A stretch of DNA of 64,000 bases from CAVRQM01 sp963732775 (lineage in GTDB: Bacteria; Pseudomonadota; Alphaproteobacteria; Acetobacterales; Acetobacteraceae): NCBI GenBank assembly GCA_963732775.1, contig CAVTAR010000001.1, forward strand, positions 620,001-684,000, written 5' to 3'. Position numbers and translations under genes: made by a program. Below, in pieces: positions 23,836-32,931 of this stretch. A model generated the notes under the pieces. The model was not told the origin of the DNA. It worked only from the letters and a program-made list of their open reading frames with translations, and did no database searches. The number at the start of each line of letters is the position of its first letter. Positions within the stretch are counted from its first letter, which is position 1.

Positions 23836-25968
23836 ATGCAGCACGTCGATGCCGCCCCGCCACCTGGGCGCGGCGCGAAACGGTCCGTCGCGCCGGAGCG
23901 GGCGCGCGCCCAAGCGCCCACCCTCTGGCGGTCGCTGGCCGCGGCATCGCGTCGGGACCGGGCGCCGCCGCCGCCGCCGGAGACCACGCCCGACGAGGAC
24001 CGGCGCACCCTGGATCTGGCGCTCGACGCAGCCGGCAACATCGCCACCTTCGCGATCGCCGTCGCCCGCGATTGCTGGGTCGGCGATGGCCGCCTCGCCG
24101 CCATGTACGGCCTGCCGGTCGAGCAGGTGCGCGCCGGCGTGGCGACCGCCCGCCTGCTGGAGCGGGTGCATCCCGACGACCGGCCGCGCGTGGCCGAGCG
24201 CCACGCCCGGGTGCTCGCCGGCGGGGCGGAGCACGGCGACGAGTATTGTGACGAATACCGGATCGTTGTCGCAGGCGGGCCCGAACGCTGGCTCGGCGTC
24301 CGCGGCCTGCGCACGCGTGAGCGCGAACGGCGCGCCGGCCCTGCGCGGATCGTCGGCATCGTCACCGACACCACCGCCCACAAGCAGCACGCGCAGCGGC
24401 TCGAGGCGCTGGTGCAGGAGCGGACCGAGGCGCTGCGCGACGCGCTGCGCAGCCAGCACCTGCTGATCGAGCATCATCCAGACGTGCTCTGGATCCTGCG
24501 CGTCGAGGCCGCCTCCGCCGGCCGCGCGCAGCGTTTCGTCTTCGAGGTGTTCAACTCCGGCACCCACAACCTGACCGGCCTCGACGTCGCCCAGCTGCTG
24601 GGTCGCACGCCGCACGAATGCTTCCCGCCGGCGATGGCCGAGGCGATCCTCGCGCACTACCGCGCCTGCGCCCGCAGCGGCGTGCCGATGACCTACAACG
24701 AGAGCCACGAGCTGCCGATCGGCCTGCGCCACTACGAGACCAGGCTGGTGCCGATCAGGGCGGCCGACGGCAGGGTCGAGCGCATCATCGGCTCGGCGCG
24801 CGACATCACCGACCGTCTCGCGCTGGAGGGTCGGCTGCGGCAAGCGCAGCGGATGGAGGCGATCGGCCGCCTGTGCGCCGGCGTGGCGCACGACTTCAAC
24901 AACATCCTGCAAAGCATCTCCGGCGCGCTCGACCTGCTGCGCGACGAGGTGGTCGAGCCGTTCGCCGGCGACGAGTTCGTCGACATCGCGGCCAAGGCCT
25001 GCCGGCGCGGCGGCCAGCTCACGCACCATCTGCTCGCCTACACCTGCCAGCAGGTGCTGCAGCCGCGCGTGCTCGACGTCGCCGACCTGCTGGCGCGCCT
25101 CGCCTCGACGCTGCGGCGCACGATCGGGCCGCACATCCAGATCGTGCTCGACACCCCGCGGGAGCGGCTGGCCGTGCACGTCGATGCCGCGATGTTCGAG
25201 ACCGCGCTGATCAACCTCGCCGTGAACGCCGCCCACGCCATGCCGCATGGCGGCCGCCTGCGGCTGCACCTGCGGGCCCGCCGCAGCGCGGCGGCGCAGT
25301 CGATCCCCGCCGGGCCCTATGGCGTGCTGTCGGTCGAGGACACCGGCTCGGGCATCCCGCCCGAGCTGCTGGCGCGCGTGTTCGAGCCGTTCTTCACCAC
25401 CAAGGGCACCGATGGCACCGGCCTCGGCCTTGCCATGGTCCAGGGCTTCGCGCGGCAGAGCGGCGGCGACGTGGCCATCGCCTCGGCGGTCGGACGCGGC
25501 ACCACGGTCGAGGTCTGGCTGCCGCTCGCGCGCGCCCCCGGCGTCGCGCGCGGGCCGGACGGGGCGGAGCCGCCCTCGGCGCGCCTGGCCGGGCGCGCGC
25601 TGGTGGTGGACGACGACGCCGACGTGCTGGCCACCACCGCCGCCTTCCTGGAACGCGCCGGGCTCGGGGTGGCGACGGCCGCCCACGCCGACGCGGCGCT
25701 GGCGCGGCTCGCCGATGGGGAGCCTTGCGACGTGCTGGTGACGGATTTCGCCATGCCGGGGCCGAACGGGCTCGACCTGCTGGGCCGCGCGCGACAGCTC
25801 CGGCCGGGGCTGCCGGCCATCATCATCACCGGCCACGCGCACGGGCTCGCCGGCCCCGGCGCCGAGGGCGTGGTGGTGCTGTGCAAGCCGTTCCGGCGCG
25901 AGCAGCTCGTCGCCATCGTCCAGAGTTTGCTGGAAAGCTCAGCCGCGGCCCAGGCCGAACGCCCGTAG
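23836..25968 (+). CDS. Hybrid histidine kinase (PAS-PAS-HisKA-HATPase-REC)
   Basis: A 710-residue soluble sensor with no membrane segment. A first PAS domain (about 60-180, WVGDGRLAAMYGLP...VHPDDRPRV), a coiled coil, a second PAS (about 205-325), a dimerisation helix with phospho-acceptor His352 in GVAHDFNNILQS, an ATPase domain (N box NLAVNAAHAM; EDTGSGIP; GTGLGLAMV), and a receiver domain with acidic pocket DDDADV, phospho-acceptor Asp637 in VTDFAMPGPNG and Lys684 in CKPF. It feeds a phosphorelay whose partner is not in the window. Its 3' end overlaps the convergent HAD gene by 30 bp. Confidence 0.92.
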   Translation: MQHVDAAPPPGRGAKRSVAPERARAQAPTLWRSLAAASRRDRAPPPPPETTPDEDRRTLDLALDAAGNIATFAIAVARDCWVGDGRLAAMYGLPVEQVRAGVATARLLERVHPDDRPRVAERHARVLAGGAEHGDEYCDEYRIVVAGGPERWLGVRGLRTRERERRAGPARIVGIVTDTTAHKQHAQRLEALVQERTEALRDALRSQHLLIEHHPDVLWILRVEAASAGRAQRFVFEVFNSGTHNLTGLDVAQLLGRTPHECFPPAMAEAILAHYRACARSGVPMTYNESHELPIGLRHYETRLVPIRAADGRVERIIGSARDITDRLALEGRLRQAQRMEAIGRLCAGVAHDFNNILQSISGALDLLRDEVVEPFAGDEFVDIAAKACRRGGQLTHHLLAYTCQQVLQPRVLDVADLLARLASTLRRTIGPHIQIVLDTPRERLAVHVDAAMFETALINLAVNAAHAMPHGGRLRLHLRARRSAAAQSIPAGPYGVLSVEDTGSGIPPELLARVFEPFFTTKGTDGTGLGLAMVQGFARQSGGDVAIASAVGRGTTVEVWLPLARAPGVARGPDGAEPPSARLAGRALVVDDDADVLATTAAFLERAGLGVATAAHADAALARLADGEPCDVLVTDFAMPGPNGLDLLGRARQLRPGLPAIIITGHAHGLAGPGAEGVVVLCKPFRREQLVAIVQSLLESSAAAQAERP

Positions 25969-26793
25969 CAGTCCGTCCGGCTCGGCGCCCACCCGCTCGG
26001 CCTCGGCGCGCAGCGTCGGCTCGTCGGCATCCTGGACGATGCCGGTCAGCACCAGCCAGCCCTGGCAACCGGCCGCCTGGGCGCCGGCGATGTCGTGCTC
26101 GATGCTGTCGCCGATGCCCGCCACCCGGTCGAGCTCCACCTCGCCGAGGGCGGCCAGCGTGTAGTCGTAGATCGCCGGGTGCGGCTTGCCGATCCAGGTC
26201 ACTTCGCCGCCGAGCCGCTCGTACAGCTCGCCGATCCGCCCGGCGCCGAACGCCGGCCCCGACGGCGTCAGCATGGTGCGGTCGGGGTTCAGGCACAGCG
26301 CCGGCACCCCCGCGCGGGCCGCCGGGCGCAGCAGGGCGGAGTAGTCGGCGATCGAGCGCCGGTCCCCCTCGCTGCCGGCGATCACCACGAGCTGCGCCTG
26401 GGCCGCGTCCACCACCGGCCGCAGCCCCAGGCCGTGCAGCAGCGCGCCGTCGCCATCGCGCTCCAGCAGCAGGCAGCGCCGCGCGCCGCGCGCCGCCGGC
26501 ACCCGGTCCTCGGCCAGCATCCGCCACGCCACCTCGCCCGAGGTGACGAACAGGTCGTAGGCGTCCTGCGGCACCCCGTCCTGCGCCAGCCGGGCGGCGT
26601 TGGCCGCCGCCCGCTTGCCGGAGTTGGACAGCAGCACGGTCCTGGCGCCGCCCTCGCGCAGCCGCCGCAGCGCCGGGACCACGTCGGGGTACAGCTTTGC
26701 GCCGTCGCGCAGCGTGCCGAACTGGTCGATCAGGAACGCGTCGTACCGGCCGATCAGGTCCAGCACGCTGTCCCGCCGCGGCCACGCTATCAC
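25939..26793 (-). CDS. HAD-superfamily class IIA hydrolase (TIGR01459-like)
   Basis: 284 residues. Nucleophile Asp in FLIDQFGTLRDGAKLYPDV, motif II Ser in VLLSNSGKRA, a class IIA cap, Lys in WIGKPHPAIYDY and the Asp pair in VAGIGDSIEHDIAGA. Class IIA members dephosphorylate sugar phosphates, glycerol-phosphate or nucleotides. It follows the FGGY kinase by 30 bp on the same strand, so it may be the last gene of the carbohydrate operon and dephosphorylate an intermediate; this is inference. Confidence 0.85.
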   Translation of the reverse strand: MIAWPRRDSVLDLIGRYDAFLIDQFGTLRDGAKLYPDVVPALRRLREGGARTVLLSNSGKRAAANAARLAQDGVPQDAYDLFVTSGEVAWRMLAEDRVPAARGARRCLLLERDGDGALLHGLGLRPVVDAAQAQLVVIAGSEGDRRSIADYSALLRPAARAGVPALCLNPDRTMLTPSGPAFGAGRIGELYERLGGEVTWIGKPHPAIYDYTLAALGEVELDRVAGIGDSIEHDIAGAQAAGCQGWLVLTGIVQDADEPTLRAEAERVGAEPDGLLRAFGLGRG

Positions 26794-26823
26794 GCCACGA
26801 GGCCGATCACACCGCCATGCCGT

Positions 26824-28089
26824 TCACACCACGATCCCCAGGCCGGACAGCGCGATGCCGGCGACGCCCACCGCCGCCTCCTCCGAGCGGGCCGGCAGGA
26901 TGGCGACGCCCAGCAGCCGTTCGCGCAGCGCGGTCCAGGTCGCGTTCTGCGCACCGCCGCCGGTCGTGCGCAGGCTGCGCAGCGCCGGTGCCCCCAGCTC
27001 CACGAGCCGCCGGTAGCCCTGCGCCTCGATCCGCGCGATGCCCTCCAGCAGGCCGTGCAGGAAGCGCGCGTCGCTGTGCGGGCGCGGCGTCTCGCGCGGC
27101 GCGAATTGGGCGTCGGCGACCGGGAAGCGCTCGCCGGGCGCGGGCAGGGGGTAGTAGTCGAGCCCGCTGTCGCGCGCCGGGTCGATGGCCAAGCTGAGGG
27201 CGGCGATCTGGTCGCCGGCGAAATGCCGCGCCAGCGCCGCGCCGCCGGTGTTGGAGGCCCCGCCGGCCAGCCAGCGGCCGTGCAGCAAGTGGCTGTAGAC
27301 GCCCGAGCGCGCCTCGAACACCGGCGCGTCGGACAGCAGCTTCAGCACCAGCGTGCTGCCGAGCGAGGTCACGGCATCGCCCGGCTCGCTGGCGCCGGTG
27401 GCGAGGAACCCCGCACAGCTGTCCGTGGTGCCGGCGACCACGGCGATGCCGCGCGGCAGCCCGAGCAGGTCGGCGGGCGCGTCGGACAGCCGGCATTCCG
27501 CGGTGCCCGGTGCGACGACCGTCGGCAACAGGCCGAAGCGCAGGTCGAGCCGGCGGATCCAGGCCGGCCAGTCGCCGATGCGCGGGTCGTAGCCGGTCTT
27601 CAGCGCGTTGTTGCTGTCCGACAGGTCGAAGCGGTCGCACAGCTTGCCCGAGACCCAGTCGGCCTGGTGCTGCAGCCGGGTGATCCCCGGCAGCGCCTGC
27701 ATCGCGAGCAGCTTGGCCAGCGGCGACGTGGCGCCGAGGGCCGCGCTGTCGGCCGGCGCCACGGCGGCGATTGCGGCCACCGCGTCGGGGCTGGCGGGGT
27801 CGTTGTACAGGCTCGCCTCGGCCAGCGGCGCGCCGTCGCCGTCCACCGCCAGCACAGTGCCCGAGGTGCCGTCGACCGCCACCGCCGCGACGGCGCCGAG
27901 CGGGGCCTGCGCGGCCAGCTTGCGCATCGCCACCGCCACGGCGGCCCACCACGTCTCGGGCCGCCGGCGTTCGTGCTCGGCCAAGGGCGCGCTCGCGAAC
28001 GCCACCGGCTCGCGCGCCATGTCGACCAGCGCGGCGCGCACGCCGGAGGTGCCGATGTCGATGCCGACCGCGATCCCCGGGCGCTTCAT
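26824..28089 (-). CDS. FGGY-family carbohydrate kinase (first of two)
   Basis: 421 residues; ATP-dependent sugar/polyol kinase. N-terminal phosphate-binding loop VGIDIGTSGVRAALV, VDGTSGTVLAVD, and the C-terminal ATP-site sequences AVTSLGSTLVLK and LRTTGGGAQNATW. It is somewhat shorter than the typical 480-520. The ATG at 28089 overlaps the class II aldolase stop by 4 bp. A kinase followed by an aldolase is the logic of L-fuculose, L-rhamnulose or L-ribulose type pathways; the real substrate cannot be told. Confidence 0.9.
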   Translation of the reverse strand: MKRPGIAVGIDIGTSGVRAALVDMAREPVAFASAPLAEHERRRPETWWAAVAVAMRKLAAQAPLGAVAAVAVDGTSGTVLAVDGDGAPLAEASLYNDPASPDAVAAIAAVAPADSAALGATSPLAKLLAMQALPGITRLQHQADWVSGKLCDRFDLSDSNNALKTGYDPRIGDWPAWIRRLDLRFGLLPTVVAPGTAECRLSDAPADLLGLPRGIAVVAGTTDSCAGFLATGASEPGDAVTSLGSTLVLKLLSDAPVFEARSGVYSHLLHGRWLAGGASNTGGAALARHFAGDQIAALSLAIDPARDSGLDYYPLPAPGERFPVADAQFAPRETPRPHSDARFLHGLLEGIARIEAQGYRRLVELGAPALRSLRTTGGGAQNATWTALRERLLGVAILPARSEEAAVGVAGIALSGLGIVV

Positions 28090-29147
28090 GCCGTGGCCGG
28101 CGGCGCGGCGTCGATCCCCTGGCGGTATTTCTCGGCGTCCCAGCCCAGCAGCGCCGCCTCCTCGGCGGGTGCCAGCACGCGGATCGGCTCGCCCGGGTCG
28201 AGCCGGGCGGTGACGTCGGCCAGGCAGCGCGCCAGCGCGATGGCGGCGGGCGAGGCGGCGCGGTGCAGCAGCACGCCCGTCCCGGCGGCCACCAGCATGG
28301 CTGGCGCCTCGGTCATGGCCGCCTCGGTGGGTGCCGGGCGTTCGGGGTTCGCGGGGCTGGGCACGGGACGCACTCCGGGGCCGAGGAAGATCACGTGGTC
28401 GGGGTACAGCGAGCCGAGCCGGGCGACCGCCAGGCTGGCCGGGTCGATCGCCGTCGTATGGGTAGCCGGATCCGCGGCCGGAACATAGTCCGGTCCGGCG
28501 GCGATCCGGGCGAGCGGGCCGGCCGCCATCGGCCGCGCCCGGCGGCGCAGCCTCGCGCGCACGTCGGCCAGCCGCTCGGCGGCCTGCTGCACGTCGGCGC
28601 CACCCACCACCAGCCCGTGATTGCCGAGCACGAGCACGTCCGTCCCCGGGGGCGCGGCCCGCAGGATCGCCCGGGTCAGCGGCGCGCCGGGGCGGACGTA
28701 GGGGATGCAGGCCCAGCGCACGCCGCGCAGCAGCGGGGCCACGGCCGCGGCGGCGTCGGCGTCGGCGCGCGCCGCCCAGGCCATGGTGTCGACGCAATGC
28801 ACGTGGACCACCACGGGATGCGGCAGCGCGCCGTGCATCGTCGTCTCGATCGAGGGCCGCAGCCCGGACGGGTTCGCTGCCGCCACGACGAACGGCCGCA
28901 CGTCCTCGGCCACCGCCTCGTCCGCATCGGCCAGCGCGGCCAGCAGCCCCTCCAGCAGCACCGGGACGAAGATGTCGCGCGCCTCGGCCTGCGCGAGCCA
29001 GGTGCCCGACGCCTTCACCCACAGCACGCCGTCGCGCTTGATCGAGGTGTTGCCGCCAGGCCCCTGCACCTGCGCCGGGTCGCGGCCGAGCGCGGCGCTG
29101 AAGCGGCGGAGCGCCGCGAAGGCGGGGTCGTCGCCGATGGGCGTCAC
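28086..29147 (-). CDS. Class II aldolase/adducin family protein
   Basis: 353 residues. The PGGNTSIKRDGVLWVKASGT block, ETTMHGALPHPVVVHVHCVDTMAW with two zinc His, and LVLGNHGLVVGG with a third His identify the zinc-dependent class II aldolase fold (FucA/RhaD/AraD). The C-terminal 120 residues, ending in LGWDAEKYRQGIDAAP, are an extension seen in longer members. It may cleave a phosphorylated ketose produced by one of the kinases. Start is GTG at 29147. Confidence 0.88.
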   Translation of the reverse strand: MTPIGDDPAFAALRRFSAALGRDPAQVQGPGGNTSIKRDGVLWVKASGTWLAQAEARDIFVPVLLEGLLAALADADEAVAEDVRPFVVAAANPSGLRPSIETTMHGALPHPVVVHVHCVDTMAWAARADADAAAAVAPLLRGVRWACIPYVRPGAPLTRAILRAAPPGTDVLVLGNHGLVVGGADVQQAAERLADVRARLRRRARPMAAGPLARIAAGPDYVPAADPATHTTAIDPASLAVARLGSLYPDHVIFLGPGVRPVPSPANPERPAPTEAAMTEAPAMLVAAGTGVLLHRAASPAAIALARCLADVTARLDPGEPIRVLAPAEEAALLGWDAEKYRQGIDAAPPATA

Positions 29148-29175
29148 CGTCGGTGCGCGAGCGGCTCGGGCCGCC

Positions 29176-30238
29176 TCAGCACGGGTTCAGCGGCGGCTCG
29201 CCGGCGATGATAGCGGCGCACTTCCTCGGCCGCGCCCTCGGCGGCGATGCTGATGGTGCGGGTGGAGGCGCCGGCGATGTGCGGCGTGATGCGTCACGTT
29301 CGGCAGTTGCAGCAGCTTCCAGTCCGCCGGCACCGGCTCGACCGCGAACGTCTCCAGCATCGCGCCGCCGAGATGGCCCGAGTCCAGCGCCTCGTACAGC
29401 GCGTCGTAGTCCACCATCGGCCCGCGCGCGGTGTTGACGAAGATGGCGCCCGGCTTCATCGCCGCGAACTGTGCCGCGCCGATGAACTTTGTGGTCTCGG
29501 CAGTGACGCGCGCGTGCAGCGTCACCACGTCGCTCTCCAGCATCAGCTGGTCGAGCGAGACCAGCGCGACGCCGTCGGCGCGGTCGGTGGCGCTGAGCTG
29601 CACGTAGGGGTCGGCCACCAGGATGCGGCAGCCGAACGCCTTCAGCAGCTTCACCACGCGCGAGCCGATCGGCGCCGTAGCCGATCACGCCGACCGTCAT
29701 CTCCGACAGTTCGCGCCCGGTGCGGTCGGCCCGGTACAGGTCGCCGCGCCAGTCCCCGGCGCGCAGCGCCTCGTGGCCGGCGCGGATCAGCCGCGTCTCG
29801 GCCAGGATGCCGCCAATGGCGAACTCCGCCACCGCCGAGGCATTGCGCCCCGGCGTGTTGCACACCCGGATGTTGCGCGCGCGCGCCGCCGCCATGTCGA
29901 TGTTCACCGGGCCGCCGCGGGAGACCGCGACCAGCCGCAGGCGCGGCAGCCGGTCCATCATGCCGGCCGAGAGCGGGGCGAGCTGCGTCACCAGCACCTC
30001 GGCCGCGTCGACGAAGCCGACGATGGTGTCCGGGTCGCCCTGGTATTCCTTCAAGCCATCCATGCCGGCGCGCGCGTAGCCGTGCTCCATCGGCTCGTCG
30101 GGCCACGGCATGCGTCATGCTGCGCAGCGACACGCGGTCGCCGCAGGCCGCGTCGATCGCCGCGGCGAAGCGCTCCGGCAGCATGAAGTTGTCGCCGACG
30201 ATGGCGACGTCGATGGTGGGCGCGGCGTCAGCTGGCAT
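29176..30238 (-). pseudogene. D-2-hydroxyacid dehydrogenase, NAD-dependent (four single-base frameshifts)
   Basis: Read across the shifts it is a full-length (about 350 aa) 2-hydroxyacid dehydrogenase: IDVAIVGDNFMLPE start, NTPGRNASAVAEFAIGGILAETR, nucleotide loop GVIGYGAIGSRVVKLLKAFG, NTARGPMVDYDAL with the substrate Arg, and TPHIAGASTRTISI with the catalytic His, ending GEPPLNPC. Single extra bases lie near 30113, 29670, 29291 and 29209, each restoring the frame when removed. No premature base substitution is seen. The start ATG 30238 overlaps the kinase gene by 11 bp and has AGGAGA upstream. Either sequence error or very recent inactivation. Confidence 0.82.
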
Positions 30239-31840
30239 GCGTGGTCTCCTCGCGCGCGGCATGGAGCTGGCGCCACAGCGCGGGCATGGCGTGATAGGCG
30301 TCGCGATACATCGGGAACAGCCGGTCGTAGCGTGCCGCGAGCGCCGGGTCGGGCAGCAGCGGCGCTCGGCCTCGCGCGGAGCGATCCAGGCGGCGGCACA
30401 GGCGGCCATGTCGGCGAACATCCCGATCTGCACGGCCGCCATCATCGCGGCGCCCGGCGGCGCCGGCCTCCTCGTGCGCGGCGACCTGCACCGGCCGGTC
30501 GAGGCAGGCCGCCAGCATCTCGCGCAATGCCCGCGAGCGGGCGGCGCCGCCGGTGACGCGGATGTCGCGCCGGCGCGCCGCCGATCGCGGCGTAGCAATC
30601 GCGCGCGGCGAAGCACAGGCCCTCGTACATGCCGCGCACCAGGTCCATCAGCCGCACGTCCTGATCGAGCCCCAGGATGCGCGGCGCGGGCGAAGGCGTC
30701 GGTGAACGGCCCGCGCTCGCCGGCGGTGGAGATGAACGGATGATAGACCACCGCACCGGGACGCGCCGCCAGCACGCCCTCGTCGAACTGCTTCAGGATG
30801 GCCGCGCGCGAGACGGTGCTGCCGGTCGCCAGTGCTGCCGCGTCCACGGCCAGGCTCGCGATCCAGTCGAGGTTGATGGTCGAGGCGAGATTGCTCTGCG
30901 CCTGCACGGTGTGGCCGGGGATCGGGAAGGCCATGCAGTAGCCGGTCTGCAGCGGCGAGGGCGCGACGTGCGCCGTGTCGGGCACGAGGCGCAGGTGCAT
31001 CCCGGTGCTGCCGATCACGGTCACGCCGGTTTCGCCGGCGTGGACCTCGCCACCCTGCCTGTCGCCGCCGAAGATGCCGGCGCCGAGCGTGGTGCAGGCG
31101 ACGTCGACGAAGCCGAGCGTGACCGGCAGCCCGGCGCGCAGCCCGGTGCGCGCGGCCGCCGCCGGTGTCAGCGGATGCGACTGTCCGCGTGCCGTCGACG
31201 ATCGGCGGCAGCAGATGCGCGAACCGCTCGATGCCGAGTGCCTGCAAGACTTCCGGCCGGTACTGCGCGGGTGCGGAAATCGCCGAAGGTGAAGCAGGCC
31301 TCGCACGGCGAAGTGGCGCGCACGCCGGTCAGCCGCAGGTACAGGTAGTCCTTCGGATGCAGCGAGGTTTTCGCGCGCGCGAACGCCCGGGGCGGTGCTG
31401 CTCCAGCCACAGCAATTGCGGCACCTGCTGGCAGGCGGCAAGGCCAGTGCCGGTATAGGCGAACGCCGCCTGTGCGGCGCCGGACGCCTTCAGCGCCTCC
31501 ACGAGCGCCGCAGCCCGCGCTGTCGAGCCAGAGCAGCCGCCGGGCCGACCGGCTCGCCGTCGCCGTCGATCAGCCAGGTGCCGTCGCCCTGGCCGGTCAC
31601 GGCGAGGGCCGCCACCTCGTGTCCCGCGAACCGCGCCGCGAGGTCGGCCGACAGCGCGGCGAGCACCGCCGCGGCGTCGTCGAAGGTGCGCGCCATGTCC
31701 TGCTCGGAGCCGCCGCCGGGCAGCATCGCATAGGCGTTGGCGCGCGAGGCGACCGCGAGCTGCTGGCCGCGCGGGTCGAAGGCGACGGCCTTGACCACCG
31801 AGGTGCCGGAATCGAGCGCGATCAGGATGGGCTGGGTCAT
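30228..31840 (-). pseudogene. EryA-like (erythritol-type) FGGY polyol kinase (about nine frameshifts)
   Basis: Reading across the shifts gives a roughly 535-residue kinase closely matching Brucella/Rhizobium EryA from memory: LIALDSGTSVVKAVAFDPRG, SEQDMARTFDDA, TGQGDGTWLIDGDGEPVG, LWLDSRAAALVEAL, GTGLAACQQVPQL, TFGDFRTRQYRPEVLQALGI, GSTGMHLRLVPD, YHPFISTAGERGPFTDAF, RVTGGAARSRALREML, AGAAGAAMMAAV. Shifts are near 31537, 31518, 31388, 31265, 31184, 30679, 30567, 30453 and 30364. No in-frame stop substitutions are needed. EryA phosphorylates erythritol; here the polyol is unproven. The ATG at 31840 overlaps the upstream ATPase gene by 4 bp. Confidence 0.82.
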
Positions 31841-32931
31841 GCGGCGCGCCTCCCGTGGGCGAGGGCCCGTCCGCTCGCCGCGTCGAAGATGTGCGCGTCC
31901 TCGGGCTCGAAGCCGAACGGCAGCGCCTCGCCGGCGCGCACGGCGACGCGCGTGTGCGACACCGCGACCAGGATCTTCGCCCCCGCCTCGATCACCACGT
32001 GCGCCTGGTCGCCGAGCCACTGGTTGGAGATCACCTGGCCGGCCAGCATCCCCGCCATGCCGAGGCGCAGCCGGTGCGGGCGCACGCCCAGCACGACGCG
32101 GCTGCCGGGCGGCGGCAGCGTCACGCCGTCCAGCGTGACGCCGCTGCCAGGCAGGTCGTCGAGCGTGAGGCCGGTGCCGATCGCCGTGCCGGCCAGCGCG
32201 TTCATCGGCGGCTCGCCCAGGAAGGTGCCGACGAACAGGTTGGCCGGCGCGTCGCGCAGCTCGCCCGGCGCGCCGTATTGCTGCAGCACGCCGCCCTCCA
32301 TCACCGCGATCCGGTCGGCCATGGCGTTGGCCTCGGTCTGGTCGTGCGTCACCAGCACCGCCGTCATGCCGCGCTGCTTCAGCGCCGCCTTCACCCGCCC
32401 GCGCAGCACCGCGCGCAGCTGCGGCTCGAGCTGGCCCATTGGCTCGTCGAGCAGGTGCAGATCGGCATCGCGCGCCAGCGCCCGGGCCAGGCTCGCGCGC
32501 TGCTGCTGGCCGCCGGACAGGGCCGCGGGGCGGCGGTGCAGGATGTCGCCGATCTCCAGCATCTCGGCCATCTCGTTCACCCGGCGAACCGCCTCGGCGC
32601 GCGGCAGCCCGCGTTCGGACAGCCCGAAGCCGATGTTCTGCGCCACCGTCAGCGGCGGGTAGAGCGCGTAGCCCTCGAACGCCATGGCGACCTTGCGGCG
32701 CGGCGGCGGCAGCGCGTCGATGCGCCGGCCGGCCAGCATGATGCGCCCGTTCGTCACCGCCTCGAAGCCGGCCACCATGCGCAGCGTCGAGGTCTTGCCG
32801 CAGCCCGACGAGCCGAGCAGGGCGACCAGCTCGCCGTCGCCGATGTCGAGGTCGAGTGCCCGCACGGCATGGACGGTGTGGCCGCGCCGGCCGGGATAGA
32901 TCTTGTCGATGTGCTCGAGCTTCAGGCTCAT
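31837..32931 (-). CDS. Sugar/polyol ABC importer ATPase 2 (MalK/UgpC type)
   Basis: 364 residues. ATPase domain with Walker A GSSGCGKTST, Q-loop EGYALYPPLTV, signature LSGGQQQR, Walker B LHLLDEPMGQLE and switch His in VTHDQTEA, then a C-terminal TOBE/OB regulatory domain (LGVRPHRLRLG). The D-loop carries GQLEPQ rather than SNLDA. It would pair with ATPase 1 as a heterodimer, a two-ATPase arrangement like that of GlpST-type glycerol importers. Coupled by 4-bp overlaps on both sides. Confidence 0.9.
   Translation of the reverse strand: MSLKLEHIDKIYPGRRGHTVHAVRALDLDIGDGELVALLGSSGCGKTSTLRMVAGFEAVTNGRIMLAGRRIDALPPPRRKVAMAFEGYALYPPLTVAQNIGFGLSERGLPRAEAVRRVNEMAEMLEIGDILHRRPAALSGGQQQRASLARALARDADLHLLDEPMGQLEPQLRAVLRGRVKAALKQRGMTAVLVTHDQTEANAMADRIAVMEGGVLQQYGAPGELRDAPANLFVGTFLGEPPMNALAGTAIGTGLTLDDLPGSGVTLDGVTLPPPGSRVVLGVRPHRLRLGMAGMLAGQVISNQWLGDQAHVVIEAGAKILVAVSHTRVAVRAGEALPFGFEPEDAHIFDAASGRALAHGRRAA

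Noticed and set aside
21407..25842. Long minus-strand open frames opposite the beta-solenoid and histidine kinase genes
   Set aside because: Composition is dominated by R, G, A, H and Q with no recognisable motif; the plus-strand genes have full domain structure.
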